Origin: Parvularia atlantis
Taxonomy: Eukaryota > Opisthokonta > Rotosphaerida
Length of the DNA: 43,189 nt
Assembly (NCBI GenBank): GCA_943704415.1
Contig: CALSCO010001072.1
Coordinates: 1-43,189, forward strand
Reading direction: 5' to 3'
Both the position numbers and the translations under genes were made by a program. Numbering within the stretch: position 1 is the stretch's first letter; each line of letters starts with the position of its first letter. Below, piece by piece: positions 19,920-30,311 of this stretch. A model generated the notes under the pieces. It ran no database searches and had not been told where the DNA came from. It worked only from the letters and a program-made list of their open reading frames with translations.

Positions 19920-21408
19920 ATGGTCAGTCGGCTCGACGCGGCGTACCGGCGGCTCCTCGTCAACGACTTCTTCGCGGGCGGGCTGGGCGCGCCCGACGTG
20001 GTGGCGCGGCTGCTGGCGCTCAAGCGCGAGATGCCGGCGCTGCTGCGCGCCGACGACGCGCCGCTGGTGGCGGGGCTGTCGGTGGCGGTCGAGGGCGTGG
20101 CCGAGCGGCGCGCCCACGTCGTCGCCCACGGCCGCTTCCTCTCGCCGCTCGCCGCGGCCGACGCGGCGCTGCTGCCGGGCGCGACGGCGACGGTGCGCTT
20201 CCAGCTGATCGTGCCGCGCGGGCGCGCGATCTCCGACGTGACGAGGACGGCGGCGACGGCACCAGCGGGATCCCCGTCGCAGCAGCAGCGCACGCCGCTC
20301 GTGCTGCACATGGGCGCGACCGGCGACCACGGCTTCTGGCGGCGGCGCGTGCTGCACGCCGTGCCGCTGGCCGAGCGCGCCGGCGTCGCGTCACTGCTGC
20401 TCGAGACGCCGCTGTACGGCGCGCGCCGCCCGCCCGGCCAGCTCCGCTCCAACCTGCGCCACGTCACCGACCTGTACCTCATGGGCCTCGCCACCGTCTT
20501 CGAGGCCGTGCCGATGCTGCACTGGCTCGAGCGCCGCGGCTTTGGCCCGCTCGGCCTCGCCGGTGCGCCGCGCCCTCGTGAACTCGCTCGACTCGATGCT
20601 AATGGCGCCACACAGGCTTCAGCGTGCGTTCCCTCCTTCCTTCCGTCCACCCTCACTCGCCTGACGCACGCGCGGCGCGCAGATGGGCGGCTACATGGCC
20701 GCCATCGTCGCCACGGTCTGGCCGCGGCCGATCGGGCTCGTCTCGTTCCTCGCGCCCTTCACGGCATCAGGTGCAACACGGCCACGAACGCTCGATCGTA
20801 CTGACGCGCACGTGGGTGCAGGCGTGTTCTGCCAGGGCCTGCTCAGCGCGAGCTGCAACTGGCGCAGGCTACGTGCCGAGGTGCGCGAGCGCTTCCCTGA
20901 CAGCCTCTCGTCGGGTGACGAAGTGGTGCGCGCCCCTGCGCCTGCTGTCACTTGCACCGGTCTTACGCGAGCAAAGGCCGCGCTGCGCCGCTGGATGGAC
21001 GAAGTCACGGCGATCCACACGTACCCGCGCCCGGCGTCCACGCGTGCTACGATCGTCTATGGCGCCAAGGACGACGGCTACGTGCCGTTTGCCGACGTAC
21101 GCGCGTTTGCGGTGCGCGCTCCCCTACGGTCTCGCGACGCGCACGCTAAAGCAGCGGGCGGGCGGGCGGGCGGGCGGCAGGAGCACTGGCCCGGCGTCGA
21201 CCTGCGCCTGCTTGACGACGGCCACGTCAGCGGCTTCCTCTTCAGCAACCGCCTGTACGTCGAAGCCGCAATCGAGTCGCTCAAGCGCCTTGGCTTTCGC
21301 ATGCCGGTCAAGGTGCGCCTGTGTGCGGTCGCGCGTGGCAGCGCCTCACGTCCGCCTCAGGACGACCACATCAGCCCGCTCTTCCCGCCGTCCAACCTCG
21401 CCGGGTGA
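19920..21408 (+). CDS. ABHD18: ABH-fold hydrolase of the ABHD18 family
   Basis: Seven exons give a protein matching ABHD18 (formerly C4orf29). Shared blocks are PLVLHMGATGDHGFWRRR, ASLLLETPLYGARRPPGQ, HWLERRGFGPLGLAG and the nucleophile elbow GFSMGGYMA. The elbow is assembled through an 8-base exon (20616-20623). Later blocks are KDDGYVPFADVRAF (probable acid loop) and WPGVDLRLLDDGHVSGFLF, whose DGH carries the likely catalytic His. One in-frame intron of 51 bases (after GTGACGAAGTG, near 20931) is inferred by its GTGCG donor and acceptor. No signal peptide is obvious. Family members are poorly characterised serine hydrolases; substrate unknown. It converges on FANCD2 with 46 bases between stop codons. 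Confidence 0.92.
20616..20623 (+). other. 8-base micro-exon GCTTCAGC
   Basis: It is flanked by a 53-base intron ending CACACAG and a 59-base intron starting GTGCGTTCC and ending GCGCAG. Joined as G|GC TTC AGC|ATG it gives Gly-Phe-Ser-Met, completing GFSMGG exactly where ABHD18 proteins have G-x-S-M-G-G. Skipping it would remove the nucleophile and shift the frame. Confidence 0.85.
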
Positions 21409-21454
21409 CTGTGGGCCGTGATCTAGTTAGCTAGTTTTTTGCACGCCTTAGGGC

Positions 21455-24400
21455 CTAGTCATCACTGCCGAGCACGCGCTTGCTGCGCTTGCTGCTGCTC
21501 ACGCGCAGCGGCTGGCTCGCAAGCACCACGGCCATATAGTCAGCGCCCTCCTTCTCGCCGTCGTCGTCGTCGTCGCTGCTGGGCTGCGCGCGTCTGCACG
21601 GGCCGTTCAGCGGCCGAGCGGTCAAGCGCGTGCGCACGTTCGCAGACACGCACTTCCTGCGCCGCAGCCGCGCCTCGACCTCGGCCTCGTCATCGTCGCT
21701 CGCCGCGATCGCAATGCCGCCGTACGCCTGCATGCCCCGGACGCCCGCTCGCTCTGCCTCCTCCTCCTCTTCCTCTTCCTCTTCCTCTTCCTCTTCCTCG
21801 TCCTCGTCCTCGTCGTCGCCCTCGTCCTCCTTGTCTTGCCCGCGCCCGGCCTCTGCGTCCACGAAGCGGTTCGTGTCCTTCTTGGCCTTGGCGGGCGCCG
21901 GCGGCGACGCGGACGTCGGCGACGACGACGACGGCGCGCCCGCGTTGGCCTGCGACAGCTGCGTCGAGCCGCTGTTCGGTGCCACGCGCCGGCTCATGCC
22001 CAGCCCGCGCCGCACGCCCGGCTTTGCCAGCGCAACGGCAGCACCCGGCGGCGCCATCGCCTTGACCAGCGCGGTCGACGTCGTTGTAGCAGGCGCGACG
22101 GGCGCTTTCCTGGCCGGGCTCGCCGCCTTGCCCGTGAGCGCGCGCAGCGTGGGCGCCGGGGCGGGCGAAGCGGGTGCAGCGACCGGCACGGTCCTTGGGC
22201 TGGCGGCCTCCTTGGCGGGTGCGCTCCTCTTGCCTGCGCGCGCCTGGCCCGGCTCCGCGGCGGGCTTGGGCTTGCGCGCCTTGGCCGGCGCCTTCGGCGG
22301 CTTGGGCGTCGTCGCGGCCTCGGCATCGCTGCCACTGTCGCCGTCGCCGACGAGCTCGGCCGTGTCCTCGCCGTCGGACAGGTCCGGCGTGATCTGCGAC
22401 GGCACCTCCTGGCCCGTGATCGAGCGGTGCTTGAGGTTGCCTGGACGAGCCGGCGTCACCCGACCACACTCACACACACGCACGCATGCATGCGTTACGC
22501 ACCGACCCAGAACGCCGCCGCGCACCCGTTCACCTCGAGCATCGCCTTGACGCGGAAGAGCAGCAGCTCAAGCGCCTTCTTCATCGCGGGCACGCACGCT
22601 GTGAGCGTCATGTCCTTCGACACCTTCGAGTGGCCGCAGACGTGCTGCGCAGCGCGAGCGTGAGCAGCGCGCACTCGGCGGACGGGGCACGCACCTGCAG
22701 CGACCGCGTCGGAATCTGCAGCGCGCGCAGCACGTCCATCACCTGCGCTTGCTTGCCGATAAAGTGCTTCTCGAGTAACGGCATGCAGTGCCGGTGGAAC
22801 GAGTCGAGGAACGTGCGGCCCTGGCGCAGCGACGCGAGCAGCACGAGGCGGTCCTGCAGCGCGCAGCAACGACAGCGTCAGGACGGGCCGGCACGACCAA
22901 TGAAGTCAGCGCGCCTGGTTGTCTTTCATAAAGTTGACGAGGCCCGCAAACACGCCGATCGCGCGCAGCATCAGCTCAAACTGCGCCGTCAGGGCCGGTG
23001 GGTCGCCGTCTGCGCCCGGGTGTCGTGAGTGCACGACAGCTGCGGGCCCCGCACGCACGCGCACCCTCGCCCTTGGCAAAGAGTGACCGCGCCATGATCG
23101 GCCCGAGCTCCTTCATCAGCACCTGCGACCGGGCGAGCACGAGGTCAGCGGCAGTCCGCGCTTCGTCGGCACGCGTGCGTACGCGGTAGTAGGCACTAAG
23201 TGTGTCCTTGCGCAGCGACGGGTACGTGGCCAGCGCCTCGGCGTCGCCCTGGGCAAACGCCGGCAGGAGCGTGCGCACAAACGTCTCGACGGCGTCGAGC
23301 GGCTGCGCGTGCCGCGTGATGTGCGACGTGAGCAGCGCGGCGACGGCGTCCGGCTGTTTGTGCGCATCGATCAGCCACGATTGAAGCCGATGCCCGCGCT
23401 GCCGCACCTTGACCGCGTCGCGCGCCGTCACGCGCTTCTTCAGCAGGCGCTCGCTGAAGCCGCTGAGCTGCCGCGCGAGCACGTCGACGTCCGGCCGCAG
23501 GTCTGCCGTGGCCGTAAGCGCGTGCAGTCGCTCGAGCCGCAGGAGCGCACCCGCAAACGCGCTCGTGAGCACGGTCAGCAGCGTCGCGAGCAGGCCGTGC
23601 AGCGTCAGCAGGGTCCGCGCAGTCGGCAGGCTCTTGGAGAAGCTGCAAAAAGCGCGTCAAGCGCAGACAACAGCGCACACAGGCGGTCGACCGCACCTGA
23701 TCAGGTACATGAACGCGTCGATCGCAAGGTTGGCGCTCGGCCGCTCGGCGGCGCCGCCCGTGGCCAGCTCGCTCGCCGTGTTGGTGCTCTGCCGCGCGAG
23801 GTGCCGCAGCAGGCTCTGCCGCACGCGTGCGCACGGTCAGGCGCTGCGCACGCACGCAAGCGGTGCGGGTGGGCACCTTGAGCAGCGGGAGGTGCTCCGT
23901 CGACGTGATCTCGGTCCACTGCAGCAGCCGCTCAAAGACGCGAAGGATCAGGTGCACACACGCGTCGCTCTTGGCATTGTCCTGCGGGCCATGGTAAGCA
24001 GGAGCCGCGAGACACGGCACCTGCGCCGCGAAAAAACGCACGTCCGTGTCAACAATGTCGCCGTCCTCGTCGGCCTGTGGTATGCGAAGCAGCGTCAGCG
24101 ACGCATGCGTCAGCGCACAGTCCGCACCTGCGCGTGCAGCCGCATCGCGTGCGCCTCGAGGTGCCCGCACAGCGCCGGCACCAGCCCGACCACGCGCGCC
24201 GCAAACTGATCCACGCGCAGCCGCGAAAGGCGCTGCGTCTGTTCCGCGGGTGCCGCCGCCGCCGTCGCCGCCGCCGAGCGGAAGGGCGTGCGCGAGGCCG
24301 CTCCTGACGCGCCGGGCAGCTTGCTGCCGAGCTTGGTCGACAGGTCCTCGAGCAGGTACTTGAGGTGACCGCTCTGCCAAGAGCGCGCGCAGCCAAGGCG

Positions 24401-27400
24401 TGAGCGGCTCAGAAGCATGGCAGCGAGCGCACACGCGCACCGCGAGCGCGATTGGCTGGCGCGGCTGGTTCCCGCCGCTCGGCTCGTAGCGGTAGAGCTT
24501 CTCGTAGCGCAGGGAAGAGAACGCGGACATCTGCGCAGCGGTGAGCACCGCACGCCAAGACCCACGCGCGCACCTCGAGCTCCTGCATCAGCGGCCGCAG
24601 CACCTCGACGGTGTACGTCTTGCCGGCCACGGCGGCGGCCGCTGCGGCCGCGGCGTCGAGAGCCGCGCCGCCATCGGGCTCGCTCGTCTGCGAGTTGTTG
24701 CGCCGCTCGTCGTCGCCCGCCGCTGGCGCCGCCGTCGCCTTTGCCTTGCCCTGCACACGGCCTATCGTCAGCGCATGACCAAGCGCGGCGGTGGAGAGGC
24801 GGACCTTGCCCTTGCTCGTCTTGGGTGCGGGCGCAAGTGCCGGCAGGGCCTGCGCCGGGTTGCCAAGCAGCGAGAAGCGCGGGTGCAGCGCGAGCAGCTC
24901 GTCCAGGAACGCTTCAAGCTGCACGAGCTGGTGCAGGCGCTCGAGCGTCTTGCCTGCGAGCGGCGCGGGTCAGTGCCACAACTGATTGTTGCGCCGACCG
25001 CACTCTTCATGTCAGCCTCGGGCTGCTCGGCAAAGGCGTTGATGACCTCGCGTAGCCTGCGCGGCACCGCGCGTCATCCTGGCGTGGCAGTTCGTGCCCA
25101 GCTGCGCGCACCAGTTGATCGCGAAGAACACGGCCGAGCACACCAGATTCTTCTGCGTCGTCGTGTAGCCGACAAAGGCCTGTGCCGCGGGCCTCAGCAC
25201 CGCCGCGTGGCTTTGCCCCCGCGCACCTTCTTGACGTCGTCGCCCATGTCAAACATGCCGAGCGGGCAGCCGAGCACGGCGTTGATCGTCTCCAGCGAGC
25301 CGCCGTTGTTGAGCAGCTCGCACGTCTGGAGCAGGCGGAAGTGCGAGCACAGGCAGACGATCGACGCCTTGCCGTCCTGCGGCGGGTCGCACAGGTACGG
25401 GTAAATGTTGACCTGTGCGCCCGCGCCGCACACCGTTAGCCACGCAAACAAGACTCACCGGCGTCCGCAAGCGCACCCAGATTGCCGACACGGCCCCGTC
25501 CAGGTTGACCATGAGCTTGGGCGGCGGCTGCGCGGTGTTGACGACCGGCAGCGCGGCAAAGGCCTCGATGTCGTTGAGGTACCTGCACCGAGCGCGCACA
25601 GGTCAGCGCGTGAGAGGAGGGGCTGCGAGCCGCGCGCACCGCTCGGCAAACTCGCTCGCAATCTGGTCGTTGATCCAGTGCACGAGGTCGCCGTCCATGT
25701 CCGGCTCGGCCACGAGGAACGACAGCTCCTCGAGCGCAAGCGAGCGGCAGCTCTGGGTGCGCGGCCGTGGGTGAGCGGAGACGCAAAAAATGCAAGGCTG
25801 CAAAAGCCGCACCGGCAGCTTGCGGCAGCTCGTCACGACCATGTGCAGGATGTTCTTAGCCTGCACGACCGAGGGCTTGAGCGCCGTGCCCTGCGACGCC
25901 GACGAGGCGGCCGTCTCTGCGCACGCGCCGTGAGTACTGCTGACTGGCCTGTGGGCAGGCGGCGGTGCACACCCATGTTCTGCTCGTTGGCCGCGCGCCG
26001 CCCGAGCGAGCGCACGGCGGCGATGCTGCCAACGACGCCGATGCGCTTGTACTTCTCGGCGCTGTTGGAGAGCTGCTTGCGGATGACGATGTGCAGCTCG
26101 TCCCAGAAGCCCTCGTTGGTCGCGCGCTGCCGTCGAAGCGCGTCAGCGTTATTTCCGGGCTGCCCCAGTGTGCGCACGGCCAGGGCCAGCGAGCTAAACA
26201 GGTTGAACAGACTGCGGATCTGCTGCAGAGTCATGTTGTCGAGGAAGTCGAGCACGCCCTGCGGCACGGCGGGCGCAGCTGAGCGTGCACAGGCTGGGCG
26301 CGTCGCCGCGCGCACCTTGATGAACACCGCGAACGGACTCACGGCGTCGGCGCACTTGTCAATCAGCTGCGCGAGCACCGCCAGCGCGGCCTCGACCTCG
26401 CTCGACTGCGCGCGCGCGTGTGTGTGTGTCAGCGTCTCGCGCCAGCAGTGCCAGCGTCCGGCGGCCGCACCACGCCCGAGCCCACGTGCGCGATCAGCGC
26501 GCCGATGACCTCCTGCGGCGGCAGCTATGATGCGCGGCGGCACAGCAGCGACGCAGCACGCCCGCGCACCTGCCGGTGGTACGCACCGTACGCCTGGAAC
26601 AGCGCAGCGTAGAGCGCGCCGCCAAAGGTCTGCACGGCTGTCTGCGGCGCGCGCAGGAACATGTCGGCCATCGCCGCGAGGCTCTTGAAGTACCTACGCG
26701 CCGCGAGGCTTGCGGGTGAGTGGCAGGCACGCGCGTGCGACAGTCCCGCACGCACTCGAGCAGCGCGCCGGCGTGCACGCGGATAATGTGGGCGACGAGC
26801 GCGCGGGTGACGTGCGCGTCGGCGATCTTGGTCACAAGGATCTTCTTGACACGCTTGCGCAGGGCCGGCGCGGCAAAGAGCACGACGAGCACGAGCACGT
26901 CGACGGCGGCGTGGTCGGCGGGCGTCGACAGCGCCGAGATCGTCTTGAGCCACTCGTCGACGACAAACTTGTGGCTGTGCAGGCCCGCGCGGAGCGCATC
27001 TGCACGCGCGCGCACGCGTGTGAGCCGTCGACCGACAAACACAGACCGGCGCACCGAGGATGAAGGCGTCGGCCAGGCGCACGGGGCCGGCCGTGGCCGC
27101 GGTCGCGAGGCGTGGCACGTGCGGCAGGAGCTGGCGCTGCGCGGCGGGCTCGACAAACGTGTCGAAGCGCAGATGACAGCGCAGCGCGACGATGATCTGC
27201 GCGACGGTCGCGGGCGTGGCCGTCTGGAGCAGGAAGCGCACGACGACGGGGAGGTCGGCCAGCTCGATGGCCGCGAGGCGGTCGAGAATGACGTCGCGGA
27301 CCTGGGCCTGCGCGGCGCGCGCGTGAGGAAGGGCACAGCGAGCTCGCACGCGCGGGCGGGGGGGCGCACCAGCAGGTGTTCGTCGAGGTTGAGGTTTGAA

Positions 27401-28283
27401 AGCGTGTCCATGATCGGCACGAGCAGCTCGACCGTGGTCGAGAGCGTGTCAACAAAGGCGTTGACGACGATCTGCCGGTGTGTGCGTGTCAAGGGGCGTG
27501 CTGCGCTGTGCTGCGTGCGGTGTGCACCTTGTGCTCGCCGTCGCCGACGATTTCGGGGATCGCGAGGATGATCTCCTTCTGTAGGCCGAGCGGGCTCACG
27601 GGCACGATCTCCATCAGACGGCTCGCGAGCTCGGCCGGCTTGGCGACAAAGTGCAGCCATCTTGTGCGCCGCTGCGGTGAGCAGACGCACACACGCACAC
27701 ACACACACGGGCACGCGCGTGCGTGGTGCGCGCACCGCAGCTGGCTCAGGAGCAGGCGAGGCATGCTGTCGTGCGTGTCGGACGCGCTGTCGTTGATGCC
27801 AAACTCGCACAGCTTCTCGAGCAGCAGCGCGATCAGCTCGGGCTGCATCGGTTCGATGCGCAGCAGCAGCCGCGTCAGGCTCTCGCTCGTCGGTCCGTTG
27901 GCGGCGGCCGTGGGCGCGGCGCCCGTCGAGGTGCGCAGCGGTACGAGCGTCGACCGCAGCACGCGCTCGTCGGCGATGGCGGCGCTGTAGCCGCGTACGG
28001 CGCGCAGGGCGATGCGTGGCACGTTCTGCGCGCGTCCGTCCGTCCGCATCAGGCGCGCGCGTCAACCACGATCTTGGCGCCATCCGCACCGCATCCATCG
28101 CGGCCAGGCAGCGCATCGCCTCGCGCTTGAACACGGCCGGCTCCATCGCTGCTTGTGCGCGTCAGGCAGGGCACACGGCGGCAGCAGCAGCGCACCGCAC
28201 ACGGCGCCCGTGCCGTCGGCGCCCACGGCCACGCCCAGCGCGTGCAGCAGCCGCGTCCAGATGGCGCCGTCGTCGTCGTCCAT
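21455..28283 (-). CDS. FANCD2: Fanconi anaemia complementation group D2 protein (FANCD2)
   Basis: About 25 introns interrupt this gene, and the exons follow FANCD2 from end to end. N-terminal blocks are SMPRLLLSQL, RLMEIVPVSPLGLQKEII and LDRLAAIELADLPVVVRFLL. Middle blocks are GVLDFLDNMTLQQIRSLFN, HIVIRKQLSNSAEKYKRIG, VLGCPLGMF and INWLREVINAFAEQ. The C-terminal part has LKYLLEDLSTKLGS, CGHSKVSKDMTLT, LELLLFRVKAML and AAFWVGNLKHRSITGQEV, then a long acidic, low-complexity tail ending SKRVLGSDD. FANCD2 clamps DNA with FANCI in interstrand crosslink repair. The region aligned with the human monoubiquitination site has no lysine. The ATG at 28283 (MDDDDGAIWTRLLHALG) is the first usable start; an E2F-like site lies 24 bases upstream. 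Rank-and-file neighbours are unrelated. Confidence 0.93.
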
Positions 28284-28533
28284 CGGTGGCGCCACCGGCT
28301 TCTTGCGCGCCAAAAGCAAAGTGACGCCTATCCCGCAAAACCTGAGCTCACGCCATACTGCAGAGAAGTTTTCGGGGCGTGCGAGACGGGCGGCGGGTGT
28401 GGACGCGGAGTGGGGAATGCGGCGCCGCGTTTGCGTGCTGCGCGCCCTTCTGCCTGCTCACTGGCGCCCTGCACGCGCGGCCCCCCCTCGCAGCATCGTC
28501 GCCAGATCGCCGTGCCGCCGCGCCGCCGAGACG
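28284..28533. promoter_or_regulatory. Divergent promoter of FANCD2 and the CaaX protein
   Basis: This 250-base spacer separates two start codons. Near the FANCD2 side is TTTTGGCGC on the minus strand. The rest is GC-rich, with a C7 run at about 28483-28490; no TATA box was seen. Confidence 0.55.
28307..28315 (-). promoter_or_regulatory. E2F-like site TTTTGGCGC
   Basis: It fits TTTSSCGC and lies about 24 bases upstream of the FANCD2 start codon, in the same position class as the site in front of the BARD1-like gene. Functional status is inferred. Confidence 0.5.
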
Positions 28534-28892
28534 ATGGCCGATGCGGTGCAGGACGACGACGATCTGGTGCGGGCGGCGCGTTGCTTGCGGCGGTCGGCGG
28601 TCGCGTGACCCGTGCGCGTATCGTGGCCGTGCAGCAAGCGATGCTCCAGGGCATGAGCCTTACGCCCGCCAAGCCGCGCGGCTCGGCGACGCCCGCCGCG
28701 ACGCCCGCGAGCGCCGCGGCTGGCGGCAGCAGGAAAGGCGCGTCTTTGCGCGCATCGGTCAGACATCTCGCTGATGTCGCGTTGACACAGGGACTGCGGC
28801 CGCGCCGCTGATCGACATCGTCGATACCGACGACGGCCACGACGCCCTGGCGGCACCCGCCACGTCCGCGCGCGCCAAGCCGACGGCGGTGC

Positions 28893-28937
<45 letters not shown>

Positions 28938-30197
28938 CAGCAACGAGCACAGTCACGATCAAGGGCGTCAAGGCCGTCGGGCTCTCGACGTCGCCCGTGC
29001 CCACGCCGGCCATCGAGCAGGCGCACGGCGCGGCGGCGGGCGACGCCGACGAGGAGATCTTTGGCAAGTACGACAAGGTCAAGAAGGTGTTGAAGGCGCG
29101 CACGTCCAACAACACGTCGCCCGTGCCCGTGCACCGCGTTCTCGGCGGCGACGCGGACAGTAACGGCAGCGGCACGGCCAACGGAGGTGGTGGTGGCGAG
29201 GGCGCGTCGATTCGCACGAGCGCCTCGTCCGTCTCGCTCTCGCACGAGGCCGAGGCGCCCGCGGCACCGGTCAACGCCGTGGAGACTGCGCCCGTCGCGC
29301 CCGTCGCGCCTGTCGCGCCCGTCGCGCCCGTCGCACCCGTCGCGCCCGTCGCAGACAGCGCCGAGGCCGAGGCACCAGGCGCGCCCGCGAGCACAGAGCC
29401 ACCTGCACCCGCACTCGCACCCGCTCCAAGCGCACCCGCACCAAGCGCACCCGCACCCGCGCCCGTCAAGGCCAAGACGCCGGCCGCGCCGCCCAAGGAA
29501 GAAGACGACATCTTTGGCTCGTTCGCGTCGACCGCGCCCAAGCAGCCCAAGGCGCCTGTGGCACGCAAGTCGACCGCGACGTCAAGCTCGGCTGGCACGT
29601 CGCGCACCAGCTCGCCACCGCCGCCCGCCGCACTGCCACCACCCGCCGCCGTTGAGCCGGTCGAGCGCCCGTTCTCGCCGCCAAGCGCCGCGGTCAAGGC
29701 GGTGCCGGCGCCGATCGCCGTGAGCCAGCTGCCGCCGCGCGAGGTCGTGAGTGAGATGACGCACGGTACCAACGGCGCGAACGGCGCCAACGGCTCGGTC
29801 GAGCACGACGCCAAGTATGGCAGCATGCAGGAGATCGTGCTGCGGCAGGCCGAGCTGCGCGGGTCACTCGAGGCGCTCGAGCACACGCTGTCGGGTCCGC
29901 GCGTGCACGCACGCCGCGAACGCCTCGAGTACCACTGACCCGCGCCGCGTAGCATCGGGCGCCGACCCGTCTGTGGTGCAGAAGAGCGAGCGCGAGCTGC
30001 TGATCGAGTGGAACGCACTTATGAAGGCCAAGGACCGCCTGCTGCGGCTCGAGGTGAGCCACCGCAAGCAGCAGAAGCGGGCCGCGCGGGCCGCGGCAGC
30101 GCCCGGCAGCAGCCTGCAGGACGGCGAGGGCGTGAGTGGCACTGGCGAGGGCGACGGCTCCGGGGGCGCGCAGGACGAGAAATGCTCAGTCATGTGA
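28534..30197 (+). CDS. bMERB-like coiled-coil protein with CaaX prenylation motif
   Basis: Four exons are inferred. Most of the protein is low-complexity: a Ser run of about 14, a VAP repeat (VAPVAPVAP), Ala/Pro-rich spacers, and two short acidic-aromatic motifs, DADEEIFGKYDKVKK and EEDDIFGSF. The C-terminal part is helical: SMQEIVLRQAELRGSLEALE, then SERELLIEWNALMKAKDRLL and a basic stretch. The spacing and the ELLIEWNALMKAKDRLLR run resemble the bMERB Rab-binding domain of EHBP1 and MICAL proteins (for example LMEEWFTLVNKKN). The last four residues are CSVM, a CaaX box of the farnesylated type. The protein is therefore probably attached to a membrane through its C-terminus and may bind a Rab. 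One intron (28738-28790) starts GC after AAAG. The bMERB call is tentative; the CaaX box is direct. Confidence 0.72.
28890..28937. repeat. AGC trinucleotide run coding for polyserine
   Basis: About 15 AGC units in a row lie inside the CaaX protein gene and encode Ser. On the other strand the same run is open as GCT and gives long spurious frames. Confidence 0.85.
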
Positions 30198-30311
30198 AAG
30201 AGAACGTGGCCAGCGTGTGTTCTCCTGCGCCTGCTGCAACACGTCTTGTGTCATTTCAAAGTCTGCATGCGCCCCTCAAAAAAAGCAAACGAAAACAAGA
30301 CACCGCCCGAG
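30198..30311. other. Convergent spacer
   Basis: These 114 bases lie between the stop codons of the CaaX protein and threonyl-tRNA synthetase. It is the more A-rich part of this area (CTCAAAAAAAGCAAACGAAAACAAG, shown only as far as is useful: an A7 run at about 30278). No other element is visible. Confidence 0.4.

Noticed and set aside
25012-25200. Tiny intron of about 21 bases in FANCD2 near 25185-25205
   Set aside because: A longer intron with a GTGCG donor (after GACGTCAAGAAG) ending at the same acceptor keeps frame and fits family alignment, so the 21-base version is not needed.
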